From Muriicola marianensis (GTDB taxonomy: Bacteria; Bacteroidota; Bacteroidia; Flavobacteriales; Flavobacteriaceae), in assembly GCF_014638095.1 (NCBI RefSeq), contig NZ_BMFH01000001.1, positions 124,001 through 188,000 on the forward strand: a DNA stretch of 64,000 nucleotides, read 5' to 3'. The position numbers and the translations under genes are program-made. The number at the start of each line of letters is the position of its first letter. Position 1 is the stretch's first letter. Of the stretch, positions 1-8,011 are shown piece after piece. A model generated the notes under the pieces. The model ran no database searches. It was not told the origin of the DNA and worked only from the letters and a program-made list of their open reading frames with translations.

Positions 1-1198
1 TGATGACCTTGTGGTTGGGTTCAATACCTACCGCACAATGGATGTCGAAACTTACACAGGCATCTCCCAATAATTCTGCTGACTGCAGGAAATTGCTGGC
101 CATTAGGGGTTTGAATACGTTGAGCTCGTAATGCCCCTGGGCGCCCCCAACGGAGATGGCCACGTCATTACCCATCACCTGGGCGCATACCATAGTAAGG
201 GCTTCACATTGGGTGGGATTTACCTTCCCGGGCATGATAGAACTTCCTGGTTCGTTGGCCGGTATAATGATCTCCCCGATCCCGGACCTGGGGCCGGAGG
301 CCATCATGCGAATATCATTGGCGATCTTGTTCAGGGAAACAGCCAGTTGCTTCAAAGCGCCATGGCTTTCAACAAGGGCATCATGGGCCGCCAGCGCCTC
401 AAATTTATTCGGGGCTGTTTTAAAGGGCAGGCCGGTAAATTTAGCGATATACTTGGCCACGAGGACGTCGTACCCTTTGGGGGTGTTCAAGCCAGTACCG
501 ACAGCAGTCCCTCCCAGGGCCAGTTCACTGAGGTGATCCAGGGTGTTGTGCAGGGCTTTCAGGCCGTGGTCTAGCTGGGATACATAACCCGAAAACTCCT
601 GTCCGAGGGTCAGGGGAGTGGCATCCATCAGGTGGGTCCTCCCGATCTTGACGATCTTGTCAAATTCCTTTGCCTTTTTATCAAGGGTGTTTCGGAGCTG
701 TGTCACCCCTGGGATGGTTACTTCAGCGATCTTGGTATAGGCAGCGATGTGCATACCGGTAGGGAAGGTGTCGTTCGAGGATTGGGATTTATTCACATCG
801 TCGTTAGGCTGTATAGTCTTTTTTCCTTCCCCAATCTTGTGCCCGGCCAGTTCGTGGGCCCTGTTGGCAATCACCTCATTTACGTTCATATTGCTCTGTG
901 TGCCTGATCCGGTTTGCCAGATGACCAGGGGAAACTGATCGTCGAGCTTTCCTTCGAGGATCTCGTCACAGACCCTGGCAATAAGATCCCTTTTCTCCTC
1001 TTCCAGCACACCCAGTTCACAGTTGGCATAGGCTGCTGCTTTTTTGAGATGGGCAAACCCGTAAACAATATCCAGCGGCATGGAGGCCGGTGGTCCTATC
1101 TTAAAATTGTTTCGCGATCGCTCGGTCTGGGCCCCCCAGTATTTATCGGCAGGGACCTGAACTTCTCCCATGGTGTCTTTCTCAATCCTGAATTTCAT
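1..1198 (-). CDS. fumC: Class II fumarate hydratase, 3' end cut off by the window
   Basis: Fumarase C interconverts fumarate and L-malate in the cytoplasmic TCA cycle. The reading frame starts at ATG 1198-1196 ([21 protein letters not shown]) and stays open to base 1, giving about 399 of the roughly 465 residues usual for the family; only the C-terminal part lies outside. The N-terminal block has the expected [11 protein letters not shown], and the superfamily signature [11 protein letters not shown] is encoded around 207-243, which contains the catalytic serine loop. The signature separates this aspartase/fumarase superfamily from the iron-sulfur fumarases. The DKYWGAQT block and the gene length favour FumC over aspartase, which I rate as the less likely alternative. 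It is divergent from the small membrane protein gene at 1329. Confidence 0.93.
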   Translation of the reverse strand, partial: MKFRIEKDTMGEVQVPADKYWGAQTERSRNNFKIGPPASMPLDIVYGFAHLKKAAAYANCELGVLEEEKRDLIARVCDEILEGKLDDQFPLVIWQTGSGTQSNMNVNEVIANRAHELAGHKIGEGKKTIQPNDDVNKSQSSNDTFPTGMHIAAYTKIAEVTIPGVTQLRNTLDKKAKEFDKIVKIGRTHLMDATPLTLGQEFSGYVSQLDHGLKALHNTLDHLSELALGGTAVGTGLNTPKGYDVLVAKYIAKFTGLPFKTAPNKFEALAAHDALVESHGALKQLAVSLNKIANDIRMMASGPRSGIGEIIIPANEPGSSIMPGKVNPTQCEALTMVCAQVMGNDVAISVGGAQGHYELNVFKPLMASNFLQSAELLGDACVSFDIHCAVGIEPNHKVI

Positions 1199-1302
1199 CT
1201 TTTTAGGTTTTGGCCTAACAAAGGTAAGGCTTGGGTCAGAAATTCCATTTTCTATCCGGATAATTTTACCGCCACTGCTTGCATCTTATGAGAATTTCCA
1301 AG

Positions 1303-1310
1303 TATCTTTG
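1303..1310 (+). promoter_or_regulatory. Bacteroidota -7 promoter element for the small membrane protein
   Basis: TATCTTTG matches the Bacteroidota -7 consensus TAnnTTTG exactly and sits 18 bases before the ATG at 1329. A CTTG at 1278-1281 is a possible -33 element, 21 bases upstream. Confidence 0.55.
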
Positions 1311-1328
1311 CGCTATAAAGCAAAGAAT

Positions 1329-1502
1329 ATGTTCGAATTTGATCAATATCTCGGATTTTTGGCCTTCCTCACCATAGTAACCATTGGTTTCTGGTTGATG
1401 ATCTTCCTTCTGCTTTTTGTGGTTCCTTACTGGGTAGGGGGTAACCTCATGGAATTCTTCAAAGAAAAACGCGAGGCAAGAAGAGCTAAGCGCAACTCAT
1501 AA
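1329..1502 (+). CDS. Small single-span membrane protein, 57 aa, unknown function
   Basis: The frame is open from 1170, but the ATG at 1329 is the likely start: it follows a good -7 promoter motif at 1303, and the upstream part overlaps the start of fumC on the other strand. The product is 57 residues. It has a short acidic N-terminus (MFEFDQYLGF), one long hydrophobic segment of about 30 residues (roughly 9-36) that could be one long or two short helices, and a strongly basic C-terminal tail (FKEKREARRAKRNS). By the positive-inside rule the tail should be cytoplasmic. I do not recognise a family. It is a monocistronic gene closed by the strong terminator at 1502. Confidence 0.6.
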   Translation: MFEFDQYLGFLAFLTIVTIGFWLMIFLLLFVVPYWVGGNLMEFFKEKREARRAKRNS

Positions 1503-1529
1503 AAAAAGAAGCCATTTGGCTTCTTTTTT
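1502..1529. terminator. Bidirectional intrinsic terminator
   Basis: A perfect 12-bp stem (1502-1513 with 1518-1529) encloses an ATTT loop. It is flanked by A-runs on one side and T-runs on the other, so it can stop both the small gene ending at 1502 and the TonB receptor gene ending at 1553 on the opposite strand. Confidence 0.85.
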
Positions 1530-1552
1530 GTTTTATCTCCTTGTAGCATGGA

Positions 1553-4063
1553 TCAGGTCCCTTCGAATTCGTAGTCTTCTTCCTGTCCTCCGCGTCCGTT
1601 CCTCTGCCTCTGGTTCTGTTGCTGATTGAACCTGTACAGGAATGACAGTGTGAATTGTCTCTCCCTCCACTGGAATTCACTGTAAGTAGACACGGTATTC
1701 GTATTGGTCTCTGTCCTTCTTTTCCTGGAATTGAAAAGGTCACTTACGTTAAAGGAAAGTGTTGCCTTATCCTTGATAACGTCCTTACTAAAGGCCAGGT
1801 TTGTGCTCAATATACCTTTGTTGAGATTTTGAGCATCCTTGTTGGGGCCACGGTAGAAGAGGTTCGATTGAAAATCGATAGCCCCCGGTAATGGGATCTT
1901 GGCACTGAACCTCGAAAACCAGGTAAAGTTGTCTGCATCAAAATTCTGTGTGATCACCTCATTCTGAAAATTGGTATATGTGTAATCTCCTCTGAGCTGC
2001 TGCTGGAAGAGGTTCAGGTTCAGGGTGAGCCTCCAATCGCGCTTGGGAGTATACGTAGTAGTAAATTCCATCCCGTAACGGCTGTCCGTTGCCAGGTTTA
2101 TGGGTGTGCGTACCTGTACCGGCACGAGTACAGGGTTCCCCGGATCATCCGGATTGTCGATCTCTACAAAGTCTCCCGTCTCCTGGGTGATGAACTGGAA
2201 AACACCGGTTGACCTGTTGTAATATCCCGAAGTCGTAAAAGTCACCTTGTCCCATCTCTTGAGATATCCCAGGTCGAATGCATTGGTGAATGTAGGGTCC
2301 AGGTCCGGATTCCCCTGAAAGAGGTTGGTGTTACTCGACCTTGAGGGGAAAGGGTTGATAAAACGCGTCCTGGGTCGCCTCAGCCTCCGGCTGTAACTGA
2401 TAGTCAGCTGTTCTTCCTCCGAGAATTCATATCCGAGGAACAGAGATGGAAACCAGTTTACATAGTCCTTGTCATCCACCTGACCTGTTTCGACCAATTC
2501 GATGCCGATATCAGACGCTTCCATCCGGAGTCCGCTAAGAACACTGAACTTATCCATCTTGGTCCCGAGTTGTACGTAGGCTGCGTTGACGTATTCTTTA
2601 TAGTTGAGTTCGTTGCTGAAATCCGGATTCCTGTCGAGCACCCCGTCCTCCAGCACACCAAAGTCGAAGTCTGTATTAAAATTGTTGAAGGTACCGCGGT
2701 AACCCATTTCGAACTGGCTTTGGTTCTCTTTTCCAAACGGCAGGATATAATCGAACTGCACCAGCTGATTTACCTGAGTTTCGTCATTGATGGTCTGTTC
2801 CGTAGGCAATATCACGTCTTCCCCCAGGATGATCTCTTCGATGATGGAATTCTCGATCTCATTCCCCTTTGAGTACTGGTAATCCATGGTGAATTCGTGC
2901 CCCTCTTTCTCGAAGGTCTTTTTGTAGTTCACGGAGTATTGAACATTCTCATCGGTCTCTCCCTCGAGCGTAAAACGATTCCTGCGGATGGTAGGATTCC
3001 TTGCGGCATCGAAGTTAAAGAAATCGATATCCACTGTATTCTCTCCATCAGAATTCCGGATCACCAGGGAATTGGTAATGCTGCTCGTCTCACTGATGAA
3101 ATACTCAAAACCGATGTTGGTGTTAAAACTGTTGTTCTGCCGCTGGTAGTCCCTGATCTCGTCTTGGAAGCTGACCGTATTCCTGTTCTCATCAAAGTTC
3201 TCCTGCTCGAATAGGGCGTTTCCCGGGGCATCCCGGTATCGGTAAGTGGTGGTGGTAAAGATATTGAACTTGTCACGCCTGAGGTTCAGGCTTACTGCAG
3301 TACCATAGTTGTCTGGGTATCCGGCAAATACGTTAACCGAGCCATTGACCCCGGCAGTTTTACTTTGTTTTAATATGATATTCAGGATCCCTGCTGTTCC
3401 TTCAGCGTCGTAACGGGCAGAAGGATTGGTGATCACCTCAACGCGTTCAATTGCATCCGCAGGGAGCTGCTGCAGGGCCTGTGGGCTGAGTCCCGACAGG
3501 GCAGAAGGTTTGCCGTTGATCAGGATGCGTACGCTTTCATTTCCCCTCAGGCTTATATTTCCCTCAATATCAACTGTCACCGATGGAACGTTATCCAGTA
3601 CATCCGTCACTGATCCACCCCTTACCGTAAGGTCCTGTCCTACGTTGTATACCTTCTTGTCCAAACGCAGCTCAACCGTGGTACGTTCTCCCACGACAAC
3701 CACATCTTCCAGCATCTGGGCATCTATTTCGAGCTCAATTCTACCGAGGTCGGTTGAACTACGATACGTTTGAGCCTGGAGTTCAAAGGTTTTGTAAGAC
3801 AGATATTCCACCCTTACATTGTACTGCCCGGGCATGGTTTCCACAGAAAATTTACCGTCCGGATCTGAGATCCCTCCTGTGACCATCTCAGGCCTCCTCA
3901 CACTCTGCAGGACCAGGGTGGCATATTCCAGAGGCTGACCTGTATCCTTGTCAAAAACTGTACCTGAGATTGTGATCCTTTCCTGTCCCCTACCTGAAGG
4001 TCTTTGGGAAAAAGACAATAAAAAAGCCATTAAAAACAATGGCAGGACAATAAATCTTTTCAT
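1553..4063 (-). CDS. TonB-dependent receptor, outer-membrane beta-barrel family
   Basis: The product is 836 residues and should be an outer-membrane receptor importing an unknown ligand with energy from TonB/ExbBD. Visible in order: a signal peptide (about 1-20, MKRFIVLPLFLMAFLLSFSQ); a carboxypeptidase-regulatory-like beta-sandwich (about 28-115, ITISGTVFDKDTGQPLEYAT); a plug domain (about 130-235, with SVTVDIEGNISLRGNESVRI and AGILNIILKQ); and a long barrel with alternating aromatic and polar strands. It looks like the OMP_b-brl_3 type rather than SusC. The tail is short and acidic (QEEDYEFEGT) and does not end in the usual terminal Phe. Its start codon directly abuts the stop codon of the 153-residue gene upstream, so the two are almost certainly co-expressed. 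No substrate can be read from the context. Confidence 0.88.
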   Translation of the reverse strand: MKRFIVLPLFLMAFLLSFSQRPSGRGQERITISGTVFDKDTGQPLEYATLVLQSVRRPEMVTGGISDPDGKFSVETMPGQYNVRVEYLSYKTFELQAQTYRSSTDLGRIELEIDAQMLEDVVVVGERTTVELRLDKKVYNVGQDLTVRGGSVTDVLDNVPSVTVDIEGNISLRGNESVRILINGKPSALSGLSPQALQQLPADAIERVEVITNPSARYDAEGTAGILNIILKQSKTAGVNGSVNVFAGYPDNYGTAVSLNLRRDKFNIFTTTTYRYRDAPGNALFEQENFDENRNTVSFQDEIRDYQRQNNSFNTNIGFEYFISETSSITNSLVIRNSDGENTVDIDFFNFDAARNPTIRRNRFTLEGETDENVQYSVNYKKTFEKEGHEFTMDYQYSKGNEIENSIIEEIILGEDVILPTEQTINDETQVNQLVQFDYILPFGKENQSQFEMGYRGTFNNFNTDFDFGVLEDGVLDRNPDFSNELNYKEYVNAAYVQLGTKMDKFSVLSGLRMEASDIGIELVETGQVDDKDYVNWFPSLFLGYEFSEEEQLTISYSRRLRRPRTRFINPFPSRSSNTNLFQGNPDLDPTFTNAFDLGYLKRWDKVTFTTSGYYNRSTGVFQFITQETGDFVEIDNPDDPGNPVLVPVQVRTPINLATDSRYGMEFTTTYTPKRDWRLTLNLNLFQQQLRGDYTYTNFQNEVITQNFDADNFTWFSRFSAKIPLPGAIDFQSNLFYRGPNKDAQNLNKGILSTNLAFSKDVIKDKATLSFNVSDLFNSRKRRTETNTNTVSTYSEFQWRERQFTLSFLYRFNQQQNQRQRNGRGGQEEDYEFEGT

Positions 4064-4525
4064 TTAAGATTTGTTCTTTTTTTTCTTCTTTTTCTTTTCT
4101 TTCGGTTTTTTACCGCCATTATCACGATATTCCTTTAAAGCATTGTACTTTTCCTCAGGCAGACTTGCCTTGAGTTCTTCTTCCTGGTTGAGGTTGATGG
4201 TCTCGTAAGCTTCTCGGGTTTTCTCCGGTCCCAGGTTCAGGATCTGCACCTCTATTCGTTGCTGTACGTACTTGGTAAGGATCGATCTCAGAACTGCCGC
4301 TTCAAACTCGGAGAATTCAATGGCCTCCCTGATCTTGGGCATTTCTGCGTCTACCATTTCCTCAGCGGTCAGATTTTCGGGTTCTCGAGGGGTTGCGGTC
4401 TGGGTCTGAGGGGCGAGTCGCCTCCTGCCCATTGCTCCGAAACGCTGGTCGACCTGGGCTTCAAGCGAAGGGATCAGAAAAAGAGTGGAAAAAAGAAATA
4501 AAAAAAAGTGGTGTTTGGTTCTCAT
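4064..4525 (-). CDS. Secreted helical protein with a poly-lysine tail, partner of the TonB receptor
   Basis: The product is 153 residues. A clear signal peptide (about 1-23, ending LIPSLEAQ) predicts export to the periplasm. The middle (about 50-135) looks all-helical, with repeated acidic and hydrophobic residues and a SLPEEKYNALKEY segment that recalls Spy/CpxP-like periplasmic proteins; this resemblance is by eye only. The last 17 residues are almost entirely Lys and polar (KKPKEKKKKKKKNKS). The stop codon at 4064-4066 is immediately followed by the ATG of the receptor at 4063, so translation is probably coupled. I do not recognise a named family. A role as accessory factor of the receptor is inferred from the gene pairing alone. 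Confidence 0.75.
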   Translation of the reverse strand: MRTKHHFFLFLFSTLFLIPSLEAQVDQRFGAMGRRRLAPQTQTATPREPENLTAEEMVDAEMPKIREAIEFSEFEAAVLRSILTKYVQQRIEVQILNLGPEKTREAYETINLNQEEELKASLPEEKYNALKEYRDNGGKKPKEKKKKKKKNKS

Positions 4526-4541
4526 GACTCTGATTCAATCT

Positions 4542-4549
4542 CAAAAGTA
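4542..4549 (-). promoter_or_regulatory. -7 promoter element for the receptor/partner operon
   Basis: On the minus strand this reads TACTTTTG, an exact match to TAnnTTTG, 16 bases before the ATG at 4525. No clear -33 element is visible. Confidence 0.5.
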
Positions 4550-4587
4550 AACGGATGAAGTTCAGAGTCCGGTTAAATGTTTGTTAA

Positions 4588-4633
4588 AAGAAAAAGCCTT
4601 CCTAAACATTTGAGAAAAGTTTAAGAAAGCTTT
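4588..4633 (-). terminator. Intrinsic terminator after the prfB-arsC unit
   Basis: A 15-bp stem with two mismatches (4593-4607 with 4619-4633) is followed on the minus strand by a T-run. It lies 25 bases after the stop codon of the ArsC-like gene. Confidence 0.65.
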
Positions 4634-4657
4634 AGATGAAAATTGGGAGTCGGCTTC

Positions 4658-5002
4658 TTAATCCAAAAGTCCCGAAATGGTCTCTGGTGGTCTGCCGATA
4701 ACTGCTTTATTTTTAAAGGTCACAATGGGTCTTTCGATGAGTTTGGGGTATTTGAGCAGGGCATCAATGATCGCCTCATCAGAGAGTTCCTTCCCTTTGA
4801 AGTCGGATTTCCAGATAGCCTCCTGTTTTCTGACCAGTTGTATAGGACTGATCCCCAGCATCTTCAAAAGGTCCTTTAATTCGGTTTTTGTAATCGGATT
4901 GTCCAGGTAGAGAACAACATCGAAAGGCTTACCACTTGCTTCGACAAGTGCTAGGCCTTCACGTGATTTTCGGCACCTGGGGTTGTGATAGATCTTTACC
5001 AT
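4658..5002 (-). CDS. arsC: ArsC/Spx-family thioredoxin-fold protein (arsenate reductase-like)
   Basis: The product is 114 residues, the usual length for the glutaredoxin-dependent ArsC/YffB family, a cytoplasmic thioredoxin-like fold. The N-terminus carries the family active-site loop HNPRCRKSREGL with the single catalytic Cys at position 10, and the downstream LIERPIV element carries the conserved Arg. ArsC enzymes reduce arsenate to arsenite, but many chromosomal homologues, especially those without arsenite exporters nearby, have other or unknown roles. No ars genes are present here. The ATG lies 3 bases after the prfB stop codon, so it is co-transcribed with release factor 2. The family call is secure; the arsenate substrate is not. 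Confidence 0.82.
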   Translation of the reverse strand: MVKIYHNPRCRKSREGLALVEASGKPFDVVLYLDNPITKTELKDLLKMLGISPIQLVRKQEAIWKSDFKGKELSDEAIIDALLKYPKLIERPIVTFKNKAVIGRPPETISGLLD

Positions 5003-5005
5003 GGT

Positions 5006-6104
5006 TTAGCTTTCTTGTTTTTGCCCCATCATCATAAGGTAAGCCTTTAAGAACAGGTCTATTTCTCCGTCCATGACAGCATCGACATTACCGGTCTCTT
5101 CTCCGGTCCTGACATCCTTGACCAGTTTATAGGGGTGCATGACGTAATTTCTGATCTGTGACCCCCATTCGATCTTCATCTTTGAAGATTCAATCTCTGC
5201 ACGGGCCTCCTGCTTCTTGCGCAATTCGATCTCGTATAACTGGGATTTCAGCATCTTTAATGCCGTAGCACGGTTGTCGTGCTGCGACCTCGAATCCGAA
5301 CAGGAAATTTGTATACCAGTGGGCTTGTGGTACAGTTGCACCTTGGTTTCCACCTTGTTTACGTTTTGACCTCCGGCCCCGCTGGACCTGGCGGTGGTGA
5401 TCTCGATATCGGCCGGGTTGACCTCTATCTCTATGCTGTCATCCACCAGGGGATATACATATACCGAGGCGAAGGACGTATGCCGCTTCGCATTGCTGTC
5501 GAAAGGGGAGATCCTTACCAACCGGTGTACGCCGTTTTCACCTTTGAGCCAGCCAAAGGCGAAGTCCCCTTCAATTTCAAGGGTCACGGTCTTGATGCCT
5601 GCGACATCTCCTTCCTGGTAGTTGAGCTCCTTGACCTTGTATCCGTTCTTCTCACTCCACATAAGGTACATGCGCATGAGCATGGAAGCCCAGTCGCAAC
5701 TCTCGGTACCACCTGCACCGGCCGTGATCTGGAGGATGGCGGTCATATCGTCCCCTTCCTCAGAAAGCATGTTCCTGAATTCCAGTTTCTCAATGGCTTC
5801 AAGGGCTTTGCTGTACTGGGTGTTCAATTCAGCTTCTTCCACATCGCCTTCCCGATGGAACTCCAGTAAAACTTCGAGGTCGTTGGTGAGGGTTTCGGCA
5901 TCCCTGTATTCTGAGACCCATTTTTTCTTGGCCTGTAGCTGGCGCATTTTCTCCTGGGCTTCCTGGGGCTCATCCCAGAAATCAGGAGCCAGGGTCTTTT
6001 CTTCTTCGTTCTCTATTTCAATTAGTTTGGCATCTATGTCAAAGATACCTCCTTAACGCACCGAGGCGTTCAATGAGATCCTTTTGCTGATCTGTAGTAA
6101 CCAT
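5006..6104 (-). CDS. prfB: Peptide chain release factor 2, with programmed +1 frameshift
   Basis: RF2 recognises UGA and UAA stop codons and triggers peptide release. The gene is in two frames. The first runs from ATG 6104-6102 for 21 codons to an in-frame TGA at 6041-6039. The slip site reads AGG AGG TAT CTT TGA C, that is, an internal Shine-Dalgarno, a CTT slip codon, UGA and a following C, virtually identical to the E. coli site. A +1 shift continues at GAC 6040-6038 to the stop at 5006. The joined product is 365 residues, the normal length. It carries the SPF tripeptide for stop-codon reading (VRISPFDSN) and the catalytic GGQ ([11 protein letters not shown]). The arrangement is autoregulatory: low RF2 favours the shift. 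A simple ORF caller would report only the 313-residue part starting at 5947. Confidence 0.96.
6038..6057 (-). promoter_or_regulatory. prfB: Programmed +1 ribosomal frameshift site in prfB
   Basis: On the minus strand an AGGAGG Shine-Dalgarno-like element is followed by TAT, the CTT slip codon, the UGA stop and C. The purine element three bases before CTT and the weak UGA-C context are the known stimulators of the shift. Confidence 0.95.
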
Positions 6105-6169
6105 TTCCTTTAAATTTCGTGTAAAATTAGTACTCTTTTTAGTGAGTAGCGAACAAATCGATTACAAAT

Positions 6170-7027
6170 TTATTGCTGTTGCTGGCCATGTACCTGGACC
6201 GAGTGATTGGTGGTATTTTCCCCTTTTGAGTACAGTATACCTTTCAGGGGAGCACAATCCGCATAATCCTTACCGTGGGCTACCTTGATGTGGTTCTCCC
6301 CAGTGAGAATGTTGTTGGTTGGGTCGAACCCAATCCAGCCCACATCCTGAATAAAGGCCTCATTCCAGGCGTGCATCTGTGAATCCCCAAAATATCCGTT
6401 CCCCTGGTGCAGGTAACCGGAAACATATCTGCACGGGATCCCAAATTGCCTTGCCACTGCGGCGAAGAGGTGTGCAAAGTCCTGGCACACCCCATGCCGG
6501 TTTTCTACGATCTCATCCAGTGTGGTGTTGACATGGGTAACCCCCGGAGTGTAAAAAATCTTCTCAAAGACCCACCTGTTCAGGTCTACCAAGTTCTCAA
6601 AAACTGTCTTTTCCTTTCGGTATTCAAAAAACTTGCTGTGTTGTTCGAGTAAGGTGGTGAGTTGGGTTCTGCGTAAAAATGGTTCGAATTCCACCCGGAA
6701 ATGAAGATTCTGGTACCGTTGCAGGTCCTCCACGGGATCCAGGGGCAGGTCAAAATCGAAGGGACTGGCAGCTGTTTTCAAAACGTTGAAGTCGGCTTCA
6801 AAGGAGATGTGTTTAAACTCGGCCTTCGCCAGGATACGCATGGTTGTGAAACCATATGCATTCGTTGAGACCTCATAGGGAAAATTCAAAGAATTCCCGA
6901 AGGAGAAGGAAGTGACTTTCTGTCCCTCTTCTTCATGAGGGCAGATCAGGAATTGCCATCGGGCCTCCTTTACGGGGTGCTCATACTGGTTCTCAGCCTT
7001 ATAGGCGATCCTATATTCAAGAGACAT
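6170..7027 (-). CDS. Transglutaminase-like cysteine protease-fold protein
   Basis: The product is 285 residues with an N-terminal beta domain typical of bacterial transglutaminase-like proteins (about 1-90) followed by a papain-like transglutaminase core. The catalytic triad is visible: Cys in HGVCQDFAHLF, His in QMHAWNEAFI and Asp in IGFDPTNN. Proteins of this type act on peptide or amide bonds as proteases or acyl-transfer enzymes. It is cytoplasmic as far as the sequence shows, with no signal peptide. It is the last gene of an operon with the alpha-E protein (gap about 32 bases) and the circularly permuted ATP-grasp protein. This neighbourhood recurs in many bacteria and is predicted to make and cut an unidentified peptide or peptide tag. 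The substrate is unknown. Confidence 0.88.
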   Translation of the reverse strand: MSLEYRIAYKAENQYEHPVKEARWQFLICPHEEEGQKVTSFSFGNSLNFPYEVSTNAYGFTTMRILAKAEFKHISFEADFNVLKTAASPFDFDLPLDPVEDLQRYQNLHFRVEFEPFLRRTQLTTLLEQHSKFFEYRKEKTVFENLVDLNRWVFEKIFYTPGVTHVNTTLDEIVENRHGVCQDFAHLFAAVARQFGIPCRYVSGYLHQGNGYFGDSQMHAWNEAFIQDVGWIGFDPTNNILTGENHIKVAHGKDYADCAPLKGILYSKGENTTNHSVQVHGQQQQ

Positions 7028-7059
7028 AAGGGTAATTGGTCACTTCGCGCCTAAGGTGA

Positions 7060-8007
7060 TTAGTAATGAAAGAACTCGTTTTCCATCTGGGTGCCAATAT
7101 CGGCCAAATTCTTCAACATCCCGTCAATAAATTGCTGGATATTTCCCTCGATCTCCTCAATGTACTTGTACTGGTACTCTGATCGGACCCTCCCGACCAG
7201 GAAGGCAGTGGAATCCTTGTTGTAACGGAAGGAATTGTCGAGCACGCGGATGTGATTGTAGATCTGGTTGAGACAATTCATCAGCGACCTGGGGCAGTTG
7301 GGGTTGAGGATCAGGAATTCCAGAGTGGTGAGGCTCGTAGGCGTTTTTTTGTAATGCCTGCGGTTCATATCGTAAGACTCCAGGCATTTGAGAAGGGTGG
7401 TCCATTCAAAACTCTTTGAGAAGGTATCCCCGTAGCTCCCCCTGGCTTCTTTCGCGTCCTGGTATTTGGCATTGATCATTCTGATCAGCTGATTGGCACG
7501 TTCCAGATTCACTCCCAGCAGGATGATGGCATAGACCTCGTCGTGCAGCAGGGTACTCCTGATCCTGCCCCTGAGGATGGATGACATTTCGATGATATTG
7601 ACTGAAAAATCATAGAGCCCTTTCTTCTTATAATGGTCTGCAGGGTATTTCAGGACGAAATGGTAGAACTTATTGATGGATTCATAGAGTTCCGTGGAGA
7701 TCAGGTCGCGTGCGCTGTTGGCATTTTCACGCGTATACCTCACATTGCTGATGATAGAAAAGGGATTAGATGGGTCAAGGGCAAGTCTGTGGAGCACCTC
7801 TTCCTCATTGAGTTCTTCCCCTTCATCCGGCACCGCCTCGCCCGCCATCCTGAGCATGGACCTGAGGACGAACTGCCTCGATCTCGAGATTTCATGCGGG
7901 GCATCGAGGGAGGAGAAATAATTCACGTGCATATATCTCGCGATGTGCTCGGAACGCTCAATATAACGTCCCATCCAAAAGAGATTGTTGGCTACTCTTG
8001 CTAGCAT
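7060..8007 (-). CDS. Alpha-E domain protein (DUF403)
   Basis: The product is 315 residues and nearly all alpha-helical. It starts with MLARVANNLFWMGRYIERSEH, whose NLFWMGRYIERSE stretch is diagnostic of the alpha-E family, and has a conserved Arg/Glu-rich helical core throughout. The family name refers to a conserved glutamate; no enzymatic reaction has been assigned to it with certainty. It is almost always encoded beside a circularly permuted ATP-grasp protein and a transglutaminase-like protein, as here, where only 4 bases separate it from the ATP-grasp gene. It probably acts with the ATP-grasp enzyme, as a partner or second catalytic module. It has no signal or membrane segment. Confidence 0.9.
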   Translation of the reverse strand: MLARVANNLFWMGRYIERSEHIARYMHVNYFSSLDAPHEISRSRQFVLRSMLRMAGEAVPDEGEELNEEEVLHRLALDPSNPFSIISNVRYTRENANSARDLISTELYESINKFYHFVLKYPADHYKKKGLYDFSVNIIEMSSILRGRIRSTLLHDEVYAIILLGVNLERANQLIRMINAKYQDAKEARGSYGDTFSKSFEWTTLLKCLESYDMNRRHYKKTPTSLTTLEFLILNPNCPRSLMNCLNQIYNHIRVLDNSFRYNKDSTAFLVGRVRSEYQYKYIEEIEGNIQQFIDGMLKNLADIGTQMENEFFHY

Positions 8008-8011
8008 ATGG

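Noticed and set aside
4658-5002. Arsenic resistance locus
   Set aside because: The ArsC-like gene is alone with prfB; no arsenite exporter or ArsR is nearby, so a resistance role is not supported.
5279-5869. 196-codon frame on the plus strand
   Set aside because: It lies wholly opposite the conserved coding sequence of prfB and shows no domain; a shadow frame.
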